Origin: Triops longicaudatus
Taxonomy: Eukaryota > Arthropoda > Branchiopoda > Notostraca > Triopsidae
DNA length: 64,000 nucleotides
Direction of reading: 5' to 3'
NCBI GenBank assembly: GCA_022885665.1
Contig: JAGQDJ010000608.1
Coordinates: forward strand, 930,001 to 994,000
Part shown: positions 26,601 to 37,400 of the stretch, piece after piece
Numbering within the stretch: position 1 is the stretch's first letter
Layout: each line of letters opens with the position of its first letter
Notes under the pieces: generated by a model
What the model was told of the DNA's origin: nothing
The model's input: the letters and a program-made list of their open reading frames with translations, nothing else
Database searches by the model: none
Made by a program: the position numbers and the translations under genes

Positions 26601-29600
26601 TTTAAAAATACTGAATGCAGTTTTCCTCCTTTGCACTTGATAACAACTCATTTGCGTACACACCACCAATACGCAGTGGAATGAATCTCCATGGCAGGTC
26701 TTGCAACGCAAAAACGCGTAGCCTAGCCGGTTTTTTTCCTCCTTTTAATATGAATAATATTTTTATTATTTAATGATTTGTTTTTCCATTCATGGCCCCA
26801 AGCCAGTTGCGCCATGGATGCTTTTTATCTCCAACCCTAGCACAAATTAACACGTGTGCTTTTTTATTCCTTCTGAATCTAGTTCTACACCGTGGTCCGA
26901 AACGTGAAACGCGCCCACCAGATCCAGGAATGCGGCGAGTACCAAGAGTTCTCCGACGAAGCCGAGTACCTGTTAGACGCCTTGTCATCCGTCAATCCCT
27001 TGGGGGTGCGGTGTCTCTCTACACTGCGTCTTGCGACGCAATGTCTTCAACCCACCTTCCGAATGCATCTCCGCGCGCACGGCACCGCCCAAAACTTTTT
27101 CCAAGCGTTAAGGGACGCGCCCAGCCAGCCGGGCCTAGCCTTATGCACGGCGGCAGTGTTATGGGTCCTGAGCCAAGACCGACTGCAGGTGGATTTGGAC
27201 CCAGACTCGTTTTCCTTACTGTTGGCGCTGCTGGATTTGGAAGATAAAGCCACAGACGGCGAAATCGAGAAACACCGCGAACGAGTGCGATCGCTGGTCC
27301 ATAGCAGTGGCGGCCCGGCGGATCTCACTATCTCTGCGGGGCAGTTGGCGTTGGAATCGTTGCTATCGTTGACATCGCGTCGGGCCGGGGAGTGGTTCAA
27401 AGAAGAACTGCGAGCCTTGGGAGGCTTGGATCATCTCCTCAACTCTTTAAGACAAACGTGCTCGTTACTCTTTGACGATTACGAGAAACACGGTCGCTGG
27501 ACTGCGGGCCACGTCCAGGCGTTGAACCGGGTCGAGCGGTGCCTTAAACTGTTGGAAAACGTACGTCGTGCTTTGGTTCATTGTTGAGGGGGCGGTTTGT
27601 TGTCTTGTAAAAGCTGTATCTTTGTTTGGTTGAGGGTATTGTTAGGAGCATCCTTGAGTTAGGAGTGATGATGATGTGCGGGAAATAATAAGTATTGTTT
27701 CCTTGGCGTAGGTTACGCTCAAGAATGAAGATAATGTACGCCACGTTTTGCAACAACGCTGCGACAGTGTAGCGGCTCGGGACACGCTCCTCCAGTTGTA
27801 TGCAATGTGCACGCGTCATGCTGCGCTTTTCCCCATTGGCACCTGCGCGACTCTCAGCTTTAGCGAAACGTTGCTGTCGCTCCTGAAGGTGCTCCTCAAT
27901 CTGAGTCACGATTTTGACAGCCGAGGTATGCTTCAGCATCGCACCGAGTCATTTTTCGTCGTCCGCCTTTTCACTCAATCTCTTTATTGAGCTTCTTTTT
28001 CGCGTCATTCATAAAAAAAAGAGTCCCTGAGAGGGGAAGTTCTCTTGCGCCACCAGCTTTCATTTTAATGATCATCTTTTTGAGGATTAGTCATGAATAT
28101 TCTTAATTATATTCCAAATGCGGATTGCGTGTATATATTTAATGCGTTTTTTTTGTGTCCTTGCAGCGGAAGGCAGCGAAACGTTGGGCACTCACCCTCA
28201 ACTTTGGGAGCACACGTGGACCTGTTTGTTTTATTTGCCACCGTACTACCTAGAAACGCGCCGTTACGACTTGCAAGCCATGGTAATTCAAAGATCGCAA
28301 AAGAAAGAGGGGACCCACGGTCGTTTTTTATACATATAGTAGACAATGTTGAGAACTACAACTTTTTTATAATTTGCGCTTTTTTCCGAAAACCGGCTTT
28401 TCTGGTTTAAAAAGACTTCCTGGTACTGCAAAATTCGTTAGGTTAGGGTCGTGTGTATACTTGGAAAAATGGAAAGCGCAACTTCTGACGAGTTTTTTTT
28501 TCGTTTGTGGTACCTTCCTTCCAGGCGGCAGGCCTGGTCCTCAACCTGATTGAGCACAGTACGAGCAATCGCCAGAGGGTTATGGAAGGGATCATGCCTG
28601 AGAATCCTTTCTCAGAGGAAATGATTGTCCTCAGGTCAGAAAGAAACAAGGCCTCAGTGTTGCCAGCGTTAGTGGGCGTTTTTTCGGCCGCCGAACGGCA
28701 AGCGCGAGAGGAAGAAGCCCGGACGGACGAGTTTCTCGAAGGACGAGATGGGCCTAGCAATGGGGAAAGTTGCAGCAAAGGAGCTGTGGGCGGAGCCGCC
28801 AGTAACCAAGAAAACAACGGGAATGGCGAGGACAACCCGGATGATACGGTAAAGAAGCTGCTCCATAAAGCGGGACGCCACATGGAAGCGACCATGGTAG
28901 CGGCTTACGTAGGCTTGATTTTATCCTACCTCATGATGCACTCGGAGACTTACGAAGCAAAAGTCAAGGCCTGCCTTGACCACTCACAATTGGGGAGCCT
29001 TTATGCCGTAGTCAAAAAGTTCTTCGAGTTCCTACAGTTGACTAGTTCGGTAAGAGCCAAAGAAGCTTTTTTATTCTTGGCATTCTTTCTCTTCATTTTA
29101 TCAAGTCATTTTATTACTATTTTTATTAGATTTCGTTCTTATTTTTCTCCGTTCATTTTTTGTGTTCTGTGGTATTTGTACTTTTATTTTTATTTTTCCC
29201 CATTATTATTTTTTCACTTGAATTCCTCTTTGGAAGCTTACGTGCCTGCTTGTGGATCTTTTATGCTATTGTTAGCGGATGTTTGCTGTTCCCAGAAAAA
29301 GCTACCACTTTATTATACCACTAAGCTAAGTTGGGAGTCGACAGTATACGCTTGGGGAATATTTTGGAAACTTGATGACTGAGGATTAGCGGAGTGATAA
29401 GCACACGGAATTCTTGTCATTGCCCATTATTGAGGGCAAGGGAAAACGCATAGGGAAGTACGCGAGTTTCCTCAGGGCTACAAAATAAGGCACGCTAACC
29501 TGCCCTAAGCCTTGAAAACGTCAATTTCCCGGTTAAAGTTAACGTGGATTTCGGTCTTGACCTTTTCCTTGAAAAAGTTGAGGTGTATGAATGGAGTTAT

Positions 29601-32600
29601 TGTATGACAAGGAAGTATAGACCATTGTAGTGCGAAGTTGTAGGATAATAGTACGTGTTATGGCAAGGTTTAGTCTGAGTGTGAACAAGGGGAAATTTTC
29701 GCTTTCAGTGAGATGACAATGATGAATACTGGTAATGGTTCTAAGACGTATGGACTGTCCGTGTAAACGGTCGATAAGTCTTAAAAACCGTTTCACGAAC
29801 TTCGTTAAGAAATGCTGAATAATGTTGATTTTAGAGGATTTTTTAATTAATTAAACGTGTTTAGCTGAAAAAAAAAACAAGTTTCTTAAGATTCTTTCAT
29901 GCTTATAGTGAGGAATTAGTAATGCTCACAAGTAAACCTATTTGTGTTAACTCCCAGTAGCTTGTAAAATCAATGTCGAAAACATGGAAAAGCCTGGTAT
30001 ACTAACTATTCATAAAACATCCTCACTGAGCAGTTTAGCCGACATGAATGACGCTTAGAATGTAGTGATACAATCTAACAATGTTGAATAGCCAGCATGG
30101 GACTGTATAACCAGAAACGTTGACAGCAACTTACAGGAAAAGCCCTTTTATCCGGCCTTGTTATAAACTTTTTTTGTGGGGGGGGGCAAGATTTTTTCTG
30201 TACTTTTTAATCAACCGAACGTTGACATTATAAGAAAAAGTTCAGTGTACATTACTGAAGGATAACATATTTATTTGGCTACACGGTCAGCTAAAAATAC
30301 AGTAAAAACACCTCCGAAAAAGGTCTTCAAGTTTTCCAAGATGCGTTTCAATTAGTGACTGTCTTATTTATTGTCTATAGGTGTAATTTGTAGCCTATAT
30401 ATTTTGTGTAATATATTTTCTACATTGATTGAAATTTCCTGACTGGTGTAAGGGCTGATACCGTTAGAGACAGGTTCCATTTTCGTGCACTCATCAATTG
30501 CCGAAAAAAGGAGTTCCGTAAGAGCCTTGAGATGGTAGACATGTCAACTCGCGTGTCGACGGCCTTTTTATTTTAAGGCGGTTCTGTAATTACTCCTACA
30601 ACAGTTGAATCCCCTTTGTATGCGTAAATGGAGTCTATCTTGTCAAGACCTGTTTAACAACTCACCTTGCACATTCCCAGAGCTCGCTATCTCCGATTAT
30701 CCGCACAAGTACAAAATTGGAAAAGAAAAGGGTCTCGTTTTCACTTCACGGTACTTAGTGACATAGACCTCTCCTGTAGCTACGCAGTATCCCTGGATAT
30801 GCAGAACTTTCGTGGTTGCATAACTGCCCTGTATTTAGGAATGATTCCCGTTTCCTAGTTCTAGCTTCTTTTTTATACATGTTATAACTGAGTTTTGGTG
30901 CAATGCGATATCACACTTACCTCCACTAAGGGCACTTATTAATTATACGCCCCGTTGTTTTAGTTTTTATAAACAAAACGCCTGAGTTTCGGGAAAGCTG
31001 TACTTTGAGCAGTGATATAAATTACAGTGATACAAAGAGAGTAGAGCAGCTTTATTTTAGGTTAGATTAACGTGGCTTAGGTTAGGATAGGTTAGGTGGC
31101 AAAGTTAACTACCCGCCAGAGGCGCTGAGCAGAAAAACGAACCAACAATGGGCGTGTAATTAATAAGTACCGAAACAACGAACAGCCTGCGGTAGTCCGC
31201 TTTTTCGGATGTCGGTTTAGTGTATCGCTTGCTGAGAACTAGAAAGAGGTTGATAACCTAGTGTTTCCAGTCCTTCTTGCGTCCTACGCGTGGATGCCTT
31301 TTACTGCAGCATCTTACGTACCTTCAACTAAGGCGTCTTTAAATCAGTCCTCCACTATCTTCTAACGTCCCGTGTCCGATACTAGTCCGTTCTACCGCAT
31401 GGCATTACCGCTCGTAATGGAGTGGTTTATGTATTCATTTACTTTATTTTGGAAAACTGATTATGTGAATATCTATTTAATGGTTGACCAAAGATCTCCT
31501 AACAACAGTCATTCTCCGCTTTCTCGAATGCCGTATGTTGAGCGGACCAGTAGGTAGTGCAAGGTTTGCGAAATACGTGTAATTTTATACGATCCTGTCA
31601 ACTCCGTACGTGAAAGACACAAGTACCGGAGAAACTCTGCATTAATTATTTTTAACAAGCATTGGCACAGTGAAATGCAAACAGCTTGCAGTTAATCTTC
31701 GAGAACCAGCTCTTTTAGGACTTAATTCAGTACTAATACACCAACATTTGTGAATACAAGCGCTCTTTTCACTAAAGGATTAGTGGTATTAAAAGTCTAT
31801 GAGGGCAAAAAATTCTTACCTTCTCGCACAGAGCAAGTGCAGGTCCAGAGAAAGCTGCTGGAAATCTCGCGCATAAAATCATGGTGTGTGCGGACACCTT
31901 TAGTCTAGAATAGAATCCCCTTTATCCGTACACTGTGTGTCCGTATACAGATTTCACAGCATACGCATATGTCTTGGTACAGTAGAATCTCATTATTGCG
32001 AAACGTTACTGATATTTTTCTTATCTTCCCTATTATAATATTATATTTTTATATAATATTTTTTTTTTTCTGGGGGGGGGGGTGAAGGATCAAACCTCTA
32101 CCACCTGGGGACGGCCTTGCCCCAGGAAATATAAAAAACTGTTAAGTATACCCGAATTTCGTTACATCACACGTTTTTCCTATACTTTTATATAACTCGG
32201 GACCTTACAGCTTATCTGTTGTAACCGACAGTTCTTTATGAAAAGGATTCGTTATAATAAGATTGTACTGTATTATTACGATGAAGCGGTACAAATTTGA
32301 AGTATATCAAGAGTTTTAGTCAAGAGAAAGAAAGAATTCTCCTGTTTTTGTATCGAATTTTGTAAGTGTGTAAAAGGTCAGTGTATTCGATATATAATTA
32401 CGTTTTCAATGTCTTATTTATGAATTATAACCACTATTTTATAGTATTTTTGGGACAAACCGTTTATACCGGATATTTGGCTGAGTTTTCATCTTTACAA
32501 CCGATTAGTGTTTTTCTTTCAAGTCGTTATGAAAAGTCGTGTGTTATTAATATTGTCATGTTTATAGTGCTGTGGTGAGCAGACAAAAGTTTATCGAGTA

Positions 32601-34484
32601 AACCAAAGAAGTCTAATTAGGCCTCTTGAGGCTGATTTACCTTCATTAAGAAAATGTAGGGACTCGAACTGATCACAGGCAAGGTGAGAAGTAGACAGCG
32701 CACTTTAAAAAGTATAGAACTTCACCAGTTCTTAGTTCTCACCCCGAAGCTCGAATTGAAACATCAAACTCTATTTACACAAAGATTTCTGTTAACAGTT
32801 ATTCTTGTGTCGCCGTCTTCTCTTTTCTATTAAAAACGTAAACTCTTCCTTCCTTACATCGAAACGTCCCAAAACGCAGTGGGTAAGTTGTATGCTTTTA
32901 AAGTGCGTAGTCTGCCTTGCAAGCGATTGGTTCGAGTCCCTGCACCTTTTCAATGAAGGTGAATCAGTCTCAAGAGGTTTACTCCGTAAACTTTTGTCTG
33001 CTCACCACAGTACATATGTCTAGAAAAACGAAGTGTTTGACAGTATAAAACTAAAGTTTAACTGCACGTTTGATGCGATGTGCTTAAACCGTGACTTTAC
33101 AACACACGGCACGGGAACTTGGCAAAACTCAGTTCTCCCGAAGCACATCTATTTGGAAAGGTATACGGAGTATCAGGCATTAAGAATTACTCGGGTTTTT
33201 TATTGGAAAATTTCAGGTCTTTTAGTTTTTATTTACATGTCTTTATTTTCTTGTACATTAATTATTTATTTCTAATCCTCCGGCGTGAACGTTGCTTGCA
33301 GATAACCTTAATTACAAGAATGCGTGAATTGATGAATTTAGAGGATAAACGAAATTTCGCACGTCAGTTCTTCAGATTGATTGGTTTGTTTTATTGCTCC
33401 ATTTTAAAATATCAGCTTGGGTATGCTTTTTTGCCGCCGTTAATATTAGGTAAACGTCACTGAAATTAATTGACAAGTTGTTAAGAAATCGTAATATGAT
33501 CAAACTTTCCCTATGGTCGATGTAACGGGAGAATTTTATTAGTCACGACGCGTAATGAATGTTTCTGATTGCTGTGTTATAGCAAATGACGGATTCTCTT
33601 TTGTAGGCGATCGAGTAAGGTTTGACAAGGCAGTCGGGAATAATCAAGTCATTGAAAAAACTGAGAACAGAACTTGAAGCTAGAAGACCTGCTAGATTAT
33701 AAAGTTCAGTAGGAACGCGGAAGCGAATGACGAGCGTCCATTTTACAATAAACGCAAAGCTTAAAGTTTAGTGTATATAACCCCAGGTTGCCATTTATCT
33801 TGCCTTGGTGCTATTCTTGGGAAGTGCATTGTGTCACTGCTCCGTGTCATATAGTTGTGTTCATAGCCAATTAAACCTCCACAATGGGACAAATTGTAGG
33901 CTTTTTTTTTCAGAATAGCTTCGTAGCGCACGATTCGCAACCTCCCGTTTTCTTTCATCTTAGCTTAATATCATTATAAAATTCGAGTGGCAGTTCATGA
34001 TACGATACGGTAAGTTTATCTAGTTATAGTTCCGTGTTGACATTGAAAGGCCCTTTTCGTGCGTTTCTTTGGTTTCTGTCCAGTTCAGAGGCCTTTAACT
34101 GCTGGCCAAAGTAAATGACTGTGTACAGTATTTGCATTCGTAAATAGAGTTCGCTCTTCCATGCAGGAATGCGCAAATACTTGGTTATTCTGGACACTAA
34201 CTCATCTGACTAGCTTTAGTGAAACCAACGCCAGTGTTAGTACTTGTTTAATGGGACGTTTTATGTATTTGCCCTTACATTATGTATTCTTTTGTGTATG
34301 CAAAAAAAGAAGTCCACGTGTGTGCATTTTTTTAATGGTTTGCTTTTCTATTTACTTTTTTTTCTTTGCGCGATTCGAAAAGGCTGCGGTCTGCAATCGG
34401 GGATTGCAAGCTACGGAAAAAGTGCTGCGTTTTCTCAAGGCACAGTGTGAAGCAGTGGAAGGAGCAAGTCTGGATCGAAAGTAA
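17658..34484 (+). CDS. WAPL: Cohesin release factor WAPL
   Basis: Binds PDS5 and cohesin and opens the DNA exit gate to release cohesin from chromatin. Eight exons: 17658-17856, 17954-18843, 20166-20852, 26883-27560, 27712-27925, 28167-28282, 28525-29049 and 34383-34484, total 1136 residues. The N-terminus keeps vertebrate landmarks (KTHSRRGG, KWGITSF, LGKRSYS, VDPF). Residues about 196-206 form an AT-hook-like GRGRPKGSRNK, followed by an RG-rich run (220-237) and an acidic stretch (about 245-290). The WAPL domain starts at residue 593 with FYTVVRNVKRAHQIQECGE and includes FRMHLRAHG, SLTSRRAGEWFKEELRALGG and MEATMVAAYVGLILSY. The last exon lies 5.3 kb away: LQLTSS joins in phase to AAVCNRGLQATEKVLRFL, matching the conserved C-terminal helix. 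Confidence is very high for exons 4-7, high for 1-3, good for 8. Confidence 0.93.
19350..19394. repeat. Perfect 16-bp inverted repeat (hairpin)
   Basis: Arm 19350-19365 (GGTCCATAGGCACCCA) is exactly complementary to arm 19379-19394, with a 13-base loop. It lies in WAPL intron 2, in a stretch rich in GATC and CATGATC words. Confidence 0.9.
22517..22690. mobile_element. Diverged copy of a pogo/Tigger-like MITE
   Basis: Starts CAGTAGAATCTCGTTTTAAC, like the left terminus of the element at 31980-32270, and ends with a diverged inverted version (TTCATTATAAAGATACTC). The inner stretch near 22613-22680 also resembles 32196-32260 of the other copy. There is no clean TA flank, so the right boundary is approximate. 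Confidence 0.55.
26127..26150 (+). repeat. T-run/G-run twin homopolymer
   Basis: Fourteen T followed directly by ten G, in WAPL intron 3. Confidence 0.9.
30169..30186 (+). repeat. T-run/G-run twin homopolymer
   Basis: Seven T, then GT, then nine G, in WAPL intron 7. Same order as the other tracts but shorter and less perfect. Confidence 0.75.
31056..31096 (+). repeat. Degenerate TTAGG-like repeats
   Basis: Several TTAGG or GTTAG words occur within 41 bases (TTAGGTTAGA, then CTTAGGTTAGGATAGGTTAG). TTAGG is the usual arthropod telomere unit. The array is short and imperfect, so it may be interspersed repeat rather than an interstitial telomere. Confidence 0.45.
31980..32270. mobile_element. 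MITE with pogo/Tigger-like termini and TA flanks
   Basis: The left end reads CAGTAGAATCTCATTATTGC; the right end, reversed, reads CAGTACAATCTTATTATAAC. The arms agree at about 20 of the first 26 bases and each is flanked by TA, the target duplication of Tc1/mariner-pogo elements. At 291 bp it is non-autonomous; no transposase is seen. A T/G tract lies inside it at 32059-32082. Confidence 0.75.
32059..32082 (+). repeat. T-run/G-run twin homopolymer inside the MITE
   Basis: Eleven T, then CT, then eleven G. Confidence 0.9.
32570..33010. mobile_element. Fold-back element with tRNA-like B boxes
   Basis: Both ends read CTGTGGTGAGCAGACAAAAG in inverted orientation, and the arms stay alignable for about 130 bases. 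The left arm carries a roughly 20-base insertion. Each arm contains a pol III B-box-like word (GGTTCGAGTCC at 32929-32939; its reverse, GGACTCGAACT, at 32660-32670). The right arm also has an anticodon-loop-like CTTGCAA and an A-box-like stretch near 32875-32890. The spacer is about 155 bases. It is either one palindromic element or two tRNA-derived SINE copies fused head to head. No target duplication was seen. Confidence 0.7.
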
Positions 34485-37400
34485 TGGACACGACAGAACG
34501 AAAAAAAAGGACGGTAAGGTGCACTGTCACCGTTGTGCGATCCCAATTTTGGTCAGGGACTTCCCCCAGGTTTATGAAGTTCTATTTTGTCCTTTCGATT
34601 TAGTGCAAATAGTCCCAGCCTATACGTTTTGTACGGCCCCTTCTCTCCCAGCTTAGATTTATTCATTTTCTCCTGAACTATGAAATAAAATTGACGAAGG
34701 CTGTGTATTTGTTCAGAAAATGCAAAGAAATTGTATTGTTCGGACAAAAATCGTCGCAGTGAAATGTATTCGTAAGGGTCTTGTTTCGGCATCATGGAGG
34801 AATCGTGTATGTGTAAATCTGCAAGAGGGGAAAAAAGTGGCACTTTTTGTACAAGGTCAATCCAATGATTAATGAAAGAGTTTCCATTGGGTTCATTTCC
34901 TGCTCCAGCCTCAGCGCGTTTTCTTTTCCTTAATATTGATGTGTAGCAGGCAATCTGAGTTAGAGGTGGTAGCACCTTGGGCATCGCGACTTATTATCTC
35001 GAGAACTCAGGCATGCTCGATAGGACCCTGCGGTCAAAGATTGCATGGAAGCGCGGGAAACAGGTCGTGCGTAAACTGCTGCAAAGTGAGCTGCACAAAA
35101 GAATAAATGAATGCCTCGTCGAGCTTAGGATGGGCTTTGGGGACGGTGAAAAGATTTGGTTACCGCGTGCCTTATTATCATACTAGACGATTTCAAGTGT
35201 GGCTGTAATGGGCAAATAAACATTTTTCCAAATTGCCTAGTTTGCGTGGGCTGAATAACGAATGAACGAGGAAAAAGAGGTTTCGGAGCAACAGCAACAA
35301 AAGAGGGGAATCACGCAAGTCAGGAGTGAATTTTTTTATTTTATTTTCTGAAATTCCTTTTTATTATTTTTTTTTTCTGGTCAAATTATTATCTTACCGC
35401 ATGATGAGAAACGTTATAGGGAAATTATGGTGAAATTCAAGAAAGGGAAGAGATTTTTTGGTTAGGATTTCCGGTGGCAGCTCGCTTGTGTACTCTTATA
35501 CGAAAGAAATACATGGGGAGCCCAATTTGGGAAGCTTTATTGATTGAAATAATTAGGTTGTGTACTTTGGCTACCAACGTGTTAGTAAAGCCACTTTCTG
35601 CATCATTTCCCAAATCGTCCAGAGATCCTTCCGGAGCCTTTTTGCGCGTTGCTACACGAAAGCAATCGTTCAGTTTTTCCCATACGAATTTCCGTCACGG
35701 GCCATTGATGCAATCCTCTCCTTGGGTGGTCGTAGATGACAAACCCCAGGCCTTAAGGATGTTACTTGTCTTTAAAGTGGTATATGGGTCTTCATGAACT
35801 TGTCAAAATTAGTTCCCCCCACACATTCAACGGCGGAATTGATCTTTCTCCCGACTTTTACCTAAAACCTTTCCTAGTGATGATAGGACAGATTTGGTCG
35901 TTTAAGTCTGTGAAGGGGATGTCATAAATCACGTTCGTACTTTTACCCTGTTGAAAATATGCTCCTGTTTTCCGACTTGTTCACCACCAGGTTTCAGAAT
36001 GAAGTAGTGCTGACAACCGTGAAGCTTGGCTACATTTTCTCAAGCAGACAATGTCTACAATGAAATGTACCCATATAGTATAAGAGTTTGTATGCAAGGT
36101 GCGTGTGTGGATTATTTCAAGTTACGCATAACATCAGATGCCACAAAAAGATAAGTCTCTTTACTTTGCAAAAATACCTTTATGGTAAGATATGATACGG
36201 TGATCCTTCAGGATAAATACTACTATATGCGCCTTTAACTTTTTTGGCACTGATTTATAAATATTCTGTCACGTTTGTTTTCAAAAAGTACTTGTTCACC
36301 AGCTACCGTGAGTGCCTCGCCAGCAAGTCTCCGTTGGCGTCGAGATTTGCGTAGAAAAAGGCGGAAGATTGACGTATCATTTAAGGTGTGTTTCCTTGGT
36401 GTATTTTTGCAAGCCTTCCACGATACTTGTTTGGCGCATAATACGCAAACGTGCGAAATGTAGCCATGAGGGAGTCAAGTTATGTCTCGGTGGGTAGCGA
36501 CACAAAGCCGGAAGAAAATGTTGACGAGGGAATGAACTTATGAATGTAAATTACCCAGAAAAGGGGGTTATTTCTAGACTCACGATTTTACTTATTATAG
36601 ACATTAAGGTATTGTCATGTGTTTGGGGGAAGTTACAAGAATAACTGTTCTCTCTCCTTACTCCTTCTCGGCTCTATTATGAATCTTAAGGCCATCTGTG
36701 TGCCCATAGCCCACCTGACACCGATGGAGATGCCACTGACCAGGACCCAAGTTTTCTCTGCCTAATCAAAAATGTAAAGCGTCGAGTTGAGTTACTTGAC
36801 ATGAGCTAGAATAAGAAAAGAGCTTTTTGGGAGACTGGTTAAAAAGGACGGCGGAGTGGATAATAGGACCGAAAATGGGATACACTAACCGATGCCATAG
36901 TTTTCCAACGTTGCGAGTTTCCAGCTTGCCTGGCTTTTACAGATAATTATGCCGAGCTTTTGTGTACACGGAGGGCTACTAAAAGGTGTCGTTTCCCTAT
37001 TCTTATACCACAGGTTTATTGTACACGAAAGAACATGCCAGGAAGACTTCACGGGTTCTTTAATTACTCCCTGCACCTCTTTCTTCCCTCCCCATTCCCA
37101 TCTGAACTTCATGTGCCGGACTGGGCTTCTTCCACTTATTCTTGTTGTTCTGGCTGTTTTGGTCGGTGTTTCTTCCGCCTGTAAGTTACTTAAGACTCGC
37201 TATACAAAACGCATAAAAAAGAGTGTGGCTCTGCCCCTATGCGGACCCCACGCAGCTTCCAGCGTGATTTAGTTCTCAAATGTATGGATTTTTACTGAGC
37301 ATAATGTTTGGGCATCCTATATTCGGTGGCCTTTCTCGCTATTCTGCTGTCACAAACTTAATTTTAAAACAGAAAGGCTATTAAAAGGAACTGTACTTGT

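Larger units (their letters stand above)
20853..26882. other. WAPL intron 3, about 6 kb
   Basis: The exons on both sides are phase 0, so no missing exon is required. The intron holds one diverged inverted-repeat element (about 22517-22690) and a T/G tract (26127-26150). Open frames at 23142-23483 and 25937-26455 are longer than most in the region but match no family I know. The second runs straight through the T/G tract, which argues against it being a real protein. Confidence 0.55.
29050..34382. other. WAPL intron 7, 5.3 kb
   Basis: Repeat-rich intron holding two T/G tracts, TTAGG-like repeats, an inverted-repeat transposon-like element and a fold-back element with tRNA-like boxes. No nested gene is supported; open frames near 32366-33463 overlap the repeats or are AT-rich and unrecognised. 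Confidence 0.55.

Noticed and set aside
32875..32950. A functional tRNA gene
   Set aside because: B box and anticodon-loop-like bases are present, but there is no proper acceptor stem, and the sequence is one arm of an inverted repeat.
34553..34984. 143-codon minus-strand frame
   Set aside because: Overlaps the WAPL 3' UTR on the other strand and has no recognisable features; could still be real, but unsupported.
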